Source: an uncultured Clostridia bacterium
GTDB taxonomy: Bacteria; Bacillota; Clostridia; Oscillospirales; Butyricicoccaceae
Length of the DNA stretch: 38,896 nt
NCBI GenBank assembly: GCA_945872165.1
Contig: CAMBYS010000002.1
Span: forward strand, 1 to 38,896
Reading direction: 5' to 3'
Part shown: in pieces, positions 1 through 7,370 of the stretch
Layout: every line of letters begins with the position of its first letter
Numbering within the stretch: position 1 is the first letter of the stretch
The notes under the pieces: model-generated
Databases searched by the model: none
Seen by the model: only the letters and a program-made list of their open reading frames with translations
Told to the model about the DNA's origin: nothing
Translations under genes and position numbers: made by a program

Positions 1-711
1 TGCGTTGGGAATCAGCGTGTCAAGATTGACGCTGAAGGATGGGAATAGGGATGCGATGCTCGCACCAACCAGCATCAGGATTTCAGACAGGACACCGAAG
101 CCGAGATACGCGAGGAAAGCGAAGCCCAGACGGTGCTTGTTGGCGAGAGAGCCCATAGACAGGCACGCATAGATATGCATGCAGAAGTTTGCGGTATAAA
201 TGATGCCGAGCACAATTGCCAGCAGTGGGACAAAGATCAGATGAATGCTGTATTCCTGCCACAGAGTATGCATCCCGGAAGCCAGCTGCAGCCGGAGCAT
301 GGTCAGACCCGCAGAGGTGATTTCGGAAAGCATAATCGGAACCATTAGCGCAAACAGGGAAATGCCGCACACGATGGTGGTGAAAAGCATCCACAGGGAG
401 GATGTAATGCACTTGGCCCAGATCAGCTGGGAGGAGCGTACCGGAAGGGTGAACATCAGATAGCCCTCATCACCCAGCAGGTTTTTGTAAAACCGGCTGA
501 TCATATAGGCAAAGGTCAGAATGCACACGGCGAACAGTGCCAGAATGTACACCGTCAGCAGTACGCCAAAGGGGGCGCTGATGGTATCCATGGAATTGGT
601 CAGCAGCATGCAGACACCGTTGATGATGGACAGCAGCAGGATGACTGCGTAGGCCGGAAGGAAAATCCGGCGGGTGGATTTAAATTCATATCCAATCAGC
701 TTGTTCAGCAT
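1..711 (-). CDS. ABC-2 type transporter permease (3' part cut by window edge)
   Basis: The ORF track misses this gene because its stop lies outside the window. The reverse strand is open from an ATG at 711-709 to base 1, about 237 codons. It begins MLNKLIGYEFKSTRRI and then shows repeated hydrophobic stretches (around residues 17-37, 48-70, 100-125, 155-185 and 200-225), as expected for the membrane subunit of an ABC-2 exporter. The segment with GDEGYLMFTLPV is typical of bacterial ABC-2 permeases of the YtrC/YtrD kind. The start overlaps the last codons of the ATPase gene by 7 nt, so the two are translationally coupled and probably form one transporter. The substrate is unknown. In the related Bacillus ytr operon, expression responds to cell-wall antibiotics (family knowledge). 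Confidence 0.85.
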   Translation of the reverse strand, partial: MLNKLIGYEFKSTRRIFLPAYAVILLLSIINGVCMLLTNSMDTISAPFGVLLTVYILALFAVCILTFAYMISRFYKNLLGDEGYLMFTLPVRSSQLIWAKCITSSLWMLFTTIVCGISLFALMVPIMLSEITSAGLTMLRLQLASGMHTLWQEYSIHLIFVPLLAIVLGIIYTANFCMHIYACLSMGSLANKHRLGFAFLAYLGFGVLSEILMLVGASIASLFPSFSVNLDTLIPNA

Positions 712-1406
712 GCGAACACCTCCCGGAACAGTGCGTCAACAGATTTGCCATATTCCTCACGGATATCATCCACGGTCTTATGCAGGGTAATCTGTCCCTG
801 ATGGAGGAAAATGACATCGTCCAGTACCTTTTCAATATCCGAAATCAGATGGGTGGAAATGACAACGGTACTGTTTTCGTTATAATTGGTCAAAATCGTA
901 TTGAGAATATAATCCCGGGCAGCGGGGTCAACACCGCCAATCGGTTCATCCAGCAGGTACAGGTCAGCTTCACGGCTCATGACCACAGCCAGCTGGATTT
1001 TTTCTTTGGTTCCCTTGGACATGGTTTTGAGGGAATCCTTGGGGCTGATGCCCAGACGGGTCAGCATATCCGCTGCCTTATCCAGATTGAAATCCTCATA
1101 AAAATTGGAAAAGAATTTCAACAGGTCATCTGCGGTCATCCAGTCGCTCAGATAGGTACGTTCCGGCAGATAGGAGACCTGGGCATGGGTGATGGGACCG
1201 GGCAGATTGCCTGCAATGCGGATTTCACCGGCAGTGGGGGTGAGCAGGCCATTGGCCAGCTTAATCAGAGTGGATTTGCCGCTGCCATTGGGACCCAGCA
1301 GACCCACAATGCGTCCACGCTCCAGGGCAAAGGTCACATCCCGCAGGGCATCCTTTTTACCATAGGATTTGCATAATCCGGTACACTGTAAAATCGGTTC
1401 GCTCAT
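705..1406 (-). CDS. ABC transporter ATP-binding protein (YtrB-like)
   Basis: A 233-residue nucleotide-binding subunit that powers the neighbouring permease. Walker A is GPNGSGKS (residues 38-45), Walker B is LYLLDEP (149-155), and the H-loop region is STHL near residue 185. The ABC signature is degenerate, MSKGT (129-133) instead of LSGGQ, which is common in this exporter subfamily. The length is normal for a stand-alone ATPase of the YtrB/CcmA type. The start codon overlaps the regulator stop (ATGA, 4 nt) and the 3' end overlaps the permease start by 7 nt. The three genes are therefore one operon, read from the promoter at 1821-1849. Confidence 0.93.
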   Translation of the reverse strand: MSEPILQCTGLCKSYGKKDALRDVTFALERGRIVGLLGPNGSGKSTLIKLANGLLTPTAGEIRIAGNLPGPITHAQVSYLPERTYLSDWMTADDLLKFFSNFYEDFNLDKAADMLTRLGISPKDSLKTMSKGTKEKIQLAVVMSREADLYLLDEPIGGVDPAARDYILNTILTNYNENSTVVISTHLISDIEKVLDDVIFLHQGQITLHKTVDDIREEYGKSVDALFREVFAC

Positions 1407-1774
1407 TTCTCTTCCTCCTTTTCTGCCTGACGAATCAGTTCAATGGTTTCCTCGGTGGAATATCCCATGTCCTTCATGGAGGACAGAAATGCCTGAATCT
1501 GTTCCATAGCCAGTTCCTTTCTCTTTTGTGTGATGTTTGCAAATTGATCGGTGACAAACCGTCCTGCGGTGCGCTGGGAATACAGCAGACCGGAACGCTC
1601 CAGCTCGGACAGGGCACGCTGCATGGTGTTCGGATTGACACCTGCCTGTGCCGCCAGCTCACGGACGGAGGGCAGTCTGCTGCCTGCCGGCAGTGCACCG
1701 GAGGTGATGGCCAGTGTGATGGTGTCCATCAGCTGCAGGTAAATCGGACGGTTATCTGATAAATTCCACTGCAT
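1403..1774 (-). CDS. GntR-family transcriptional regulator, YtrA subfamily
   Basis: A 123-residue protein with an N-terminal winged helix-turn-helix (about residues 10-75, including GSRLPSVRELAAQAGVNP and the following wing) and a short helical C-terminus. It lacks the large effector domain of FadR/HutC types. That architecture and its place as first gene before an ABC ATPase and permease identify the YtrA subfamily. It is preceded by AAAGGAGG at good spacing. A perfect 9-bp inverted repeat overlaps the -10 box just upstream, so it probably represses its own operon. The inducer cannot be read from the sequence. Confidence 0.93.
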   Translation of the reverse strand: MQWNLSDNRPIYLQLMDTITLAITSGALPAGSRLPSVRELAAQAGVNPNTMQRALSELERSGLLYSQRTAGRFVTDQFANITQKRKELAMEQIQAFLSSMKDMGYSTEETIELIRQAEKEEEK

Positions 1775-1795
1775 GGTTCTCCTCCTTTGTTTTGA

Positions 1796-1825
1796 ATTAT
1801 TGTACTAATTGATTGATACAATAAT
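1796..1825 (-). promoter_or_regulatory. Probable YtrA-type operator (inverted repeat)
   Basis: Perfect 9-bp inverted repeat ATTATTGTA / TACAATAAT separated by 12 bases. It covers the -10 element and the start region of the regulator operon. Position and symmetry fit binding by a dimeric GntR protein and autorepression; binding itself is inferred. Confidence 0.75.
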
Positions 1826-1849
1826 ACAACGATACAATACAGATGTCAA
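1821..1849 (-). promoter_or_regulatory. Sigma-A promoter of the GntR/ABC operon
   Basis: On the minus strand there is TTGACA (1849-1844), a 17-base spacer and TATTAT (1826-1821), near consensus. The start would be near 1813, inside the inverted repeat. Confidence 0.85.
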
Positions 1850-1894
1850 GAGGAAAATAAAAATTTTTTTCCACAGCCGGTCAATTCGTTGCGG

Positions 1895-1925
1895 TAGACA
1901 ACGGGGAAATGTACCCTATTATAAT
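1895..1925 (+). promoter_or_regulatory. Possible promoter of the phage-like cassette
   Basis: A perfect TATAAT at 1920-1925 lies about 40 bases before the first gene. The best -35 candidate is TAGACA (1895-1900) with a long 19-base spacer. A host-type promoter is plausible but moderate in quality. Confidence 0.5.
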
Positions 1926-1968
1926 GCCTGTGAGCTGCAAAAATTGAAACCATAAGGGAGGTATGCCT

Positions 1969-2226
1969 TTGGCGCAAGCAAAAAACAGCCGCAGACGGAA
2001 AAAAACACACAATGATGTGGTACGGGATATCCTGTGTGAGCATTCCCCGGAAGCGGCGCAGTGCCTGTGTGACATGCTGGAGGATGATTCCCTCAGCGGA
2101 ACCGCAAGAGCAGGTGTTGCAAAGGAAATCCTGGAACGGGCTGTGGGAAAGGGACAGCTTTCCGTACCGGAGACAGAGGACAAACCGGAGTCAGCCTTTG
2201 AGCTGATTCTCCGGGTGGTGGAATGA
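1969..2226 (+). CDS. Phage terminase small subunit-like protein
   Basis: A small basic protein of 85 residues directly upstream of the large terminase, overlapping its start by 4 nt. The N-terminus is rich in Arg/Lys (KNSRRRKK), followed by predicted helices, as in DNA-recognising small terminase subunits. The ORF track starts at ATG 1963, but GGGAGG ends only one base before it. The in-frame TTG at 1969 has 7-base spacing and gives a natural N-terminus (MAQAKNSRRR), so I prefer it. The assignment rests mainly on position, size and charge; no diagnostic motif is visible. Confidence 0.6.
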   Translation: MAQAKNSRRRKKTHNDVVRDILCEHSPEAAQCLCDMLEDDSLSGTARAGVAKEILERAVGKGQLSVPETEDKPESAFELILRVVE

Positions 2227-3530
2227 TGGAGCTTTCGGTTACCCGCAGGCAGCTGGAATTTATCCGTTCCACCGCCATGGAAACCCTGTTCGGCGGTGCG
2301 GCAGGCGGTGGGAAAAGCTATGCACAGCTGATTGACGCATTGATTTATGCTCTGACCTATCCGGCATCCCGCCAGCTGATTTTGAGAAGAACCCTGCCGG
2401 AGCTCAAACGCTCCCTGATTCAGGTTTCCCTGACCCTATATCCCCAGGAGGTGGGAAGCTATGGGGAAACCAGCCATTTATGGACATTCCGCAACAAATC
2501 CACCATTGAATTTGGCTACTGCGACAGCGAAAATGATGTGACCCGGTACCAGAGTGCCGAATATGATGTGATCCGGTTTGATGAGCTGACTCATTTTACC
2601 AAATTCCAGTTTACCTATATGTTGTCTCGTATCCGTGGCACGAATGCCTATCCCAAACAGGTAAAATCCTCCACCAATCCGGGCGGTGTGGGTCACAGCT
2701 GGGTCAAGGCACGGTATATTGATGTGCTGATTCCCGGTGAGGAATCGGATGGAAAATTATTTCTTCCCGCCAAAGTGCAGGACAACACCTTCCTGATGCA
2801 AAAGGATCCCGGCTATGTCAAACGGCTGGAAATGCTGGATGAGCGGAGCCGCAAAGCCCTGCTGTATGGACAGTGGGATCTGTTTGAAGGTCAGTATTTC
2901 TGTGAATTTTCCCCGGAGCTGCATGTTTGCCCGCCACCGGAATTCCCCAGCTGGTGGAAACGGTATCTTGCCATTGATTATGGTCTGGATATGCTGGCGG
3001 CTTTGTGGATTGCCCTGTCTCCGGACGGTACCGCCTGGGTGTATCGGGAGGTATACCAGTCCGGTTTGATTATTTCCGAGGCGGCGGAGGCAATCTGCCG
3101 TGCGGAAACCGGTGATGAGGTGATTTTCCAGCGGCTGGCACCGCCGGATTTATTCAACCGGCGGCAGGAAACCGGACGTTCCGCTGTGGATATCTTTGCC
3201 GAAGCCGGATTGTTTTTCGACAAGGCCATGGGGGAACGGATTGCCGGCTGGTATGCCGTCAAAGAATACCTTCGACCGTTTACCGATGAGCAGGGCATTC
3301 TGACGGCAAAGCTGAAAATCAGCCCGGTGTGTAAAAATCTCATCCGTACCTTGCCCATGCTGGCGGCGGATGAAAAAAATCCCAATGATACGGCGAACCA
3401 TCCCCATGAGCTGACCCATGCGCCGGATGCTCTGCGGTATTTTGCCGCTACCATCCAGCCCCAGGGACAGGCATGGAAGCCGGGACAGTCTGACGGCGAT
3501 ATGGACGCCTTTCTGTCCTATCAACGATAA
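2223..3530 (+). CDS. Phage terminase large subunit
   Basis: A 435-residue packaging motor: an N-terminal ATPase that pumps DNA into the prohead and a C-terminal nuclease that cuts the concatemer. The Walker A-like loop GGAAGGGKS is at residues 24-32, followed by the adenine/arginine segment LRRTLPEL. Walker B is VIRFDEL with D120/E121. The nuclease part opens with AIDYGLD, the first acidic catalytic position of the RNase-H-like fold, and ends with HAPDALRYF, the usual late Asp of that site. Length and both halves are complete. A weak ribosome binding site and the ATGA overlap suggest translational coupling to the small subunit; ATG 2226 is an alternative start. Confidence 0.93.
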   Translation: MMELSVTRRQLEFIRSTAMETLFGGAAGGGKSYAQLIDALIYALTYPASRQLILRRTLPELKRSLIQVSLTLYPQEVGSYGETSHLWTFRNKSTIEFGYCDSENDVTRYQSAEYDVIRFDELTHFTKFQFTYMLSRIRGTNAYPKQVKSSTNPGGVGHSWVKARYIDVLIPGEESDGKLFLPAKVQDNTFLMQKDPGYVKRLEMLDERSRKALLYGQWDLFEGQYFCEFSPELHVCPPPEFPSWWKRYLAIDYGLDMLAALWIALSPDGTAWVYREVYQSGLIISEAAEAICRAETGDEVIFQRLAPPDLFNRRQETGRSAVDIFAEAGLFFDKAMGERIAGWYAVKEYLRPFTDEQGILTAKLKISPVCKNLIRTLPMLAADEKNPNDTANHPHELTHAPDALRYFAATIQPQGQAWKPGQSDGDMDAFLSYQR

Positions 3531-3540
3531 GGAGGAAGCG

Positions 3541-3747
3541 ATGGAATATGTAATTTGCTGTCTGTGCAGTCTGCTGTGCTTTGCCTGCGGCGTATGGGCA
3601 GCCAGAGGAATCCCCCATTTGCCGCGGCGGAAGAACAAACAGGAACCTCTCCGTCCCACTGATGCGGAGGATGCACTGAGCCGGGATATTGCGGCGCTGC
3701 TGGCATATACCGGTCCGGGAAAGGAGGAGGAAGATGCGGACAGCTGA
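3541..3747 (+). CDS. Small phage-cassette protein with N-terminal membrane segment
   Basis: A 68-residue protein starting at ATG 3541 after AAGGAGG; the track's upstream start at 3418 would lie inside the terminase gene. Residues 3-20 are hydrophobic and Cys-rich (VICCLCSLLCFACGVWA), probably one membrane-spanning segment. A basic stretch (PRRKNK) and a charged, acidic tail follow. It sits between terminase and portal and overlaps the portal start by 14 nt. I do not recognise the family. Its place in the operon supports a real gene, but a packaging role is only inference. Confidence 0.6.
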   Translation: MEYVICCLCSLLCFACGVWAARGIPHLPRRKNKQEPLRPTDAEDALSRDIAALLAYTGPGKEEEDADS

Positions 3748-5302
3748 CGCGGTATGGAAGGAATACCAGCGGGGTGTGGATTATAACAACCGGATTGGCC
3801 TGTATGACCGGGTCAAAACCAATGAAAATTTCTTTATCGGACGGCAGTGGGAAGGATTGAATGTCACCACATTGGACCCGTTGATTTTCAATGTACTGCG
3901 GCGTGTGGTCAATCTATTCATTTCTATGCTGGTATCGGATGATATCGCTGTGACCACGCAGCCGTTTCAATCAGCACCGGATAAAGAAACCATGCAGAAG
4001 GTGATTGATCGTGCTGTGGCATCGGTGATTGAACGTGCCGGCATGAAAAGCAAAAACCGTTATATGCTGCGCAATGCCTGTGTGGATGGGGATGGATGCT
4101 TTTATATCCGTTTTGACCCGGATCGGGAAAGCGGCCAGCCCATTGCCGGGGATATTGAAGTGGATCTCATTGAAAATACCGATATCTTTTTTGGCAATCC
4201 TGCAGTAGATGAGGTACAGCGTCAGCCCTATCTCATCATTTCCATGCGCCGGTCAGTGGACAGTGTCCGGCAGGAAGCCATGGCCCGGGGATTAAGCCGC
4301 AGTGAAGCGGAAAATATCCAGCCGGACAGCCTGCTGGAGCCTCAGTATGATCCCCAGACCGAGGACACCGACAACATGGTGACAGTACTGCTGCGTATGG
4401 AACGCACCAAAGATGGCATTGCCTTTTTCAAGTGCACCCGGAATACCGTTATCATGCCGGAGACAGTGACACCGTACCGGCTGTATCCGGTGGCATATAT
4501 GAGCTGGATGAAGGTGAAAAACTGCTTCCATGGCGAGGCACCGGTGACCGAAGCCATTCCCAACCAGATTGCCATTAACAAGCTGTATTCCATGTATGTG
4601 CAGTGCATCAAGCATGTGGCATTCCCCAAGATCATCTATGACATGACCCGGTTCCCCTCCGGCTATTCTTCCGATGTAGGAAAAGCCATCGGCATGCGGG
4701 GCAATCCCAATGAAGCTATTGTCACGGCATTCCAGGCACCGGACATTTCCGCACAGGTCATGCCGCTGCTGGAGCAGATGATTAAGGATACCATGGAGCT
4801 GATGGGTGCGTCCGATGCGACCCTTGGCAATGTCAAGCCGGACAATACCTCCGCGATTGTGACGGTACAAAAGGCAACCATTGCGCCGCTGGAGCTGGTA
4901 AAAATGGAATTTTACCGCTTTGTGGAGGATACGGTACGGATTTTTGTGGATTTAATGCGTGTCCATTACGGTACCAGAACGGTTTGCATTACCGATGATA
5001 CCGGAGAAGAAACGGCAGTATCCTTTGATTTTGACACACTGGATACCGCCACACTGGAACTGAATGTAGAGGTAGGCTCCAGTTCCTACTGGTCAGAGAC
5101 CATGCAGACCATGACCAATGACAATCTGCTGGCCCGGGGCATTATCACAGACCCGATTCTGTATGTGGAAAATATCCCGGACAACCAGATTCGCGGCAAG
5201 GCCCGCCTGCTGCGTGCTCTGCGGGAACAGAAGGAAAGCGGACAGATGACCGAAATCCAGCCCCGGAAGAATGTGGAAACACAGCAGACAACCCAGCAGT
5301 AA
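3734..5302 (+). CDS. Phage portal protein
   Basis: About 522 residues, starting at ATG 3734 after GGAGGAGG inside the end of the previous gene; the track's start at 3689 lacks a ribosome site. The protein would form the dodecameric ring at the capsid vertex through which DNA enters and leaves. The N-terminal region with ENFFIGRQWEG and ITFNVL-like portal core strands, the central NQIAINKLYSMYV helix region and the long helical stretch followed by a Gln-rich tail (ETQQTTQQ) resemble portal proteins of podovirus-like Clostridium phages. Position after terminase and before scaffold/coat agrees. The family call comes from recognition and gene order, not from a single catalytic motif. Confidence 0.85.
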   Translation: MRTADAVWKEYQRGVDYNNRIGLYDRVKTNENFFIGRQWEGLNVTTLDPLIFNVLRRVVNLFISMLVSDDIAVTTQPFQSAPDKETMQKVIDRAVASVIERAGMKSKNRYMLRNACVDGDGCFYIRFDPDRESGQPIAGDIEVDLIENTDIFFGNPAVDEVQRQPYLIISMRRSVDSVRQEAMARGLSRSEAENIQPDSLLEPQYDPQTEDTDNMVTVLLRMERTKDGIAFFKCTRNTVIMPETVTPYRLYPVAYMSWMKVKNCFHGEAPVTEAIPNQIAINKLYSMYVQCIKHVAFPKIIYDMTRFPSGYSSDVGKAIGMRGNPNEAIVTAFQAPDISAQVMPLLEQMIKDTMELMGASDATLGNVKPDNTSAIVTVQKATIAPLELVKMEFYRFVEDTVRIFVDLMRVHYGTRTVCITDDTGEETAVSFDFDTLDTATLELNVEVGSSSYWSETMQTMTNDNLLARGIITDPILYVENIPDNQIRGKARLLRALREQKESGQMTEIQPRKNVETQQTTQQ

Positions 5303-5307
5303 AACAA

Positions 5308-5343
5308 TGACACAAGGGCTCCTGCTGATGCGGGAGCAGGAAA
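5308..5343 (+). other. Hairpin between portal and scaffold genes
   Basis: CTCCTGC, loop TGAT, then GCGGGAG form a 7-bp stem with one wobble pair in the short gap. There is no T-run directly after it, so it may be an RNA processing or stability element rather than a terminator. Confidence 0.35.
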
Positions 5344-5367
5344 CAACAGAAAGGAGGCTGCTTTTTT

Positions 5368-5835
5368 ATGCAGAACAAAACCAATGCGGCGCCGGAAACC
5401 GGTGCGCCGAAGGACATGCCGCTGAGGGACAGTGAGGAACAGACCTATGCGGTCAATGTGGATGGCCAGACCATGGAGCTGACACTGGAACAGCTGATTG
5501 CAGCGGCAGAACAGGGACTGTCCAAGGCCAATGCCGCCGCATATCGTGGACAGGCAGCGGAAAATATGCCGGGCGGCAATGTTTATCAGGCATTTCTGGA
5601 GGAATATCCGGAAATTCAGCCGGATGAAATCCCGCCGGAGGTGTGGGATAACGCAAACCGTTCCGGTGACCTGCTGGGCGCATATCGCGTTTATGAGCTG
5701 CACAAGCTGCGCAAGGAGCTGGAAGAACTGAAAAAGAATGCGGAAAACCGTAAACTGGATGTGGGTTCGGCACGCTCCGACGGGGAAAACAACATCACAG
5801 ATCCCATCATTCTCGCACTGATGGGAAAGGGCTAA
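5368..5835 (+). CDS. Phage scaffolding protein-like
   Basis: A 155-residue acidic protein directly before the coat gene, where tailed phages normally encode the scaffold. The first 40 residues look disordered (Asn/Ala/Pro/Thr-rich). A Gln/Glu-rich helical part follows, with a strong coiled coil near residues 108-130 (LHKLRKELEELKKNAENRK). The C-terminus ends in a short amphipathic helix (PIILALMGKG). Helical, charged and low-complexity structure is typical of scaffolds, which guide coat assembly and then leave the prohead. The start follows AAAGGAGG with 10-base spacing. Function is inferred from order and composition. Confidence 0.7.
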   Translation: MQNKTNAAPETGAPKDMPLRDSEEQTYAVNVDGQTMELTLEQLIAAAEQGLSKANAAAYRGQAAENMPGGNVYQAFLEEYPEIQPDEIPPEVWDNANRSGDLLGAYRVYELHKLRKELEELKKNAENRKLDVGSARSDGENNITDPIILALMGKG

Positions 5836-5849
5836 GGAGGTAAATAGAT

Positions 5850-6902
5850 ATGGCAGTAAATCTTGCGACAAAATATTCCAGTCAGATTGCAGAAGTCTTT
5901 ACAGCAGGTTCCTTTGTCAAGGGGAAAACTTCCACAACCTTTGACCTGACCGGTGTCAAGACCCTGAAGGTATATACCCCGGTGACCGTACCGGAGGTGG
6001 ATTACACCCGTGAGGGTATGACACGCTATGGCACCGTGACAGAAATGCAGGACATTGTGCAGGAGCTCAAGATGACACAGGATAAGGCGTTTACGCTGAC
6101 CATTGACAAGGGCAATTATCTGGATCAGAACATGAGCAAAAAGGCGGCAGATATGCTGCGTCTGCAGATCAATGAACAGTCCACACCGGCGGCAGACAAG
6201 TATGCCCTCAGACGGTTTGCCATGATGGCAGGTACCATTGCTACTGTGGATGAAGCACCCTCCAAGGACACCATTGTGGAGCTGATTTCCACCGGTGCCC
6301 AGGTGCTGGACGATAATCTGGTACCGGAAAGTGACCGTTATGTCTATGTGACCAGCGAGGTATACAAAATGATCCGCCTGTCTCCGGAATTTACCGGACT
6401 GGAGGGTCTGGGTGTGAAGTCCATTGGAAAGGGCGTATGCGGTGAGATTTCCGGCCTGAACATCGTGCGTGTGCCGAAGAGCTATATGCCGGAGGGCTGC
6501 TACTTTATCATCACCCATAAAAATTCCGTGCTGATGCCCTATAAGATTTCTGACGCAAAGGTGCACAATGACCCGGTAGGCGTTTCCGGCGCACTGATTG
6601 AAGGCAGACATTATTATGATGCCTTTGTACTGGGTGCCAAGTGTACCGGTGTGTATGCACTGGTGCTGGCAAAGAATAAGCTGGCAGCACCGACCATCAG
6701 TATTTCCAGCCTGAAGGCAACGGTAACGGCACCCTCCGGTGCAGAAGAGGTGCGCTATACTGTGGATGGCACTGATCCTCGTTATTCCGACAGTGCAAAG
6801 GTGTATGCCGCACCGGTTACACTGACGGCGGGTACCACCATCCGCACGGCAGCATTTGCCGCAGGCAAGTTTACCTCTGATCTGGCAGAGGCTTCCTGCT
6901 GA
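5850..6902 (+). CDS. Phage major capsid (coat) protein with C-terminal CHB_HEX-type domain
   Basis: 350 residues. Residues 1-275 resemble HK97-fold coat proteins of clostridial phages: an N-terminal segment (ATKYSSQIAEVF), the middle region VDYTREGMTRYG, and the late strand-rich region NSVLMPYKISD then IEGRHYYDAFVL. Residues 280-350 form a separate beta-sandwich-like domain with YTVDGTDP, APVTL and TTIRTAAF, the pattern of chitobiase/beta-hexosaminidase C-terminal (CHB_HEX_C_1) Ig-like domains. On a capsid such a domain would project outward as a fused decoration and could bind glycans or stabilise the shell (inference). It is preceded by AAGGAGG and followed by a strong hairpin that may favour coat over downstream expression. 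Confidence 0.88.
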   Translation: MAVNLATKYSSQIAEVFTAGSFVKGKTSTTFDLTGVKTLKVYTPVTVPEVDYTREGMTRYGTVTEMQDIVQELKMTQDKAFTLTIDKGNYLDQNMSKKAADMLRLQINEQSTPAADKYALRRFAMMAGTIATVDEAPSKDTIVELISTGAQVLDDNLVPESDRYVYVTSEVYKMIRLSPEFTGLEGLGVKSIGKGVCGEISGLNIVRVPKSYMPEGCYFIITHKNSVLMPYKISDAKVHNDPVGVSGALIEGRHYYDAFVLGAKCTGVYALVLAKNKLAAPTISISSLKATVTAPSGAEEVRYTVDGTDPRYSDSAKVYAAPVTLTAGTTIRTAAFAAGKFTSDLAEASC

Positions 6903-6916
6903 ACCAGTCAGGCAGC

Positions 6917-6939
6917 GGCGGGCGCGTGATGCGCCCGCC
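6917..6939 (+). other. Very stable GC hairpin after the coat gene
   Basis: Perfect 9-bp stem GGCGGGCGC / GCGCCCGCC with a 5-base loop, 14 bases after the coat stop. There is no T-run, so it is not a classic terminator. It may protect the coat mRNA 3' end or give partial attenuation. Confidence 0.6.
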
Positions 6940-6984
6940 CGCTGTGTATACACGGCATGTTTCCCATTGAAAGGAGGAAAAACA

Positions 6985-7368
6985 ATGACTGGCAGACAGC
7001 TGTATGAACAGGCCCTGGTGCTTCTGGGGCTGGAGGCGGAAAATGTGCCGCATCTGGAAGAAATGGCGCCTGGCTGTATCAACCAGATGCTGTATGACCG
7101 CAATTATGAGCAGAATGCGCTGCTGCGTGCACAGGGGGATGAAGCTGCCCTGACAGGCTGTGTTCCCGCAGCAGGGCTGGACAGTCTGGAGGAGGAAATT
7201 CCCTATGACGAACGGTTTGTACAGGAATGCTTCCCCTATGGACTGGCAGCCCTGCTGATTGCGGAGGATGACCGCACCATGTTCAACTGGTTGATCAGTG
7301 AATATCAGCAGCATGCGGCGTATTATGCGCCGTGTACCGAAACCATCATCCGTGGAATGGAGGAATGA
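6985..7368 (+). CDS. Phage head-tail connector (adaptor)-like protein
   Basis: A 127-residue, acidic, mostly helical protein starting at ATG 6985 behind AAAGGAGG; the track's 6856 start runs through the coat gene end and the hairpin. Helical content (RQLYEQALVLLGL, FPYGLAALLIAEDD) and its place between coat and tail-nozzle genes suggest the head-completion adaptor that docks under the portal, like gp4 of P22 or gp11 of T7. No sequence motif proves this. The stop lies 2 bases before the next gene, so expression is tightly coupled. Confidence 0.6.
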   Translation: MTGRQLYEQALVLLGLEAENVPHLEEMAPGCINQMLYDRNYEQNALLRAQGDEAALTGCVPAAGLDSLEEEIPYDERFVQECFPYGLAALLIAEDDRTMFNWLISEYQQHAAYYAPCTETIIRGMEE

Positions 7369-7370
7369 GC

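Noticed and set aside
1775-1962. Phage attachment site or integrase remnant at the cassette edge
   Set aside because: No tRNA or direct repeat shared between the two cassette ends could be seen, and no integrase-like ORF is present.
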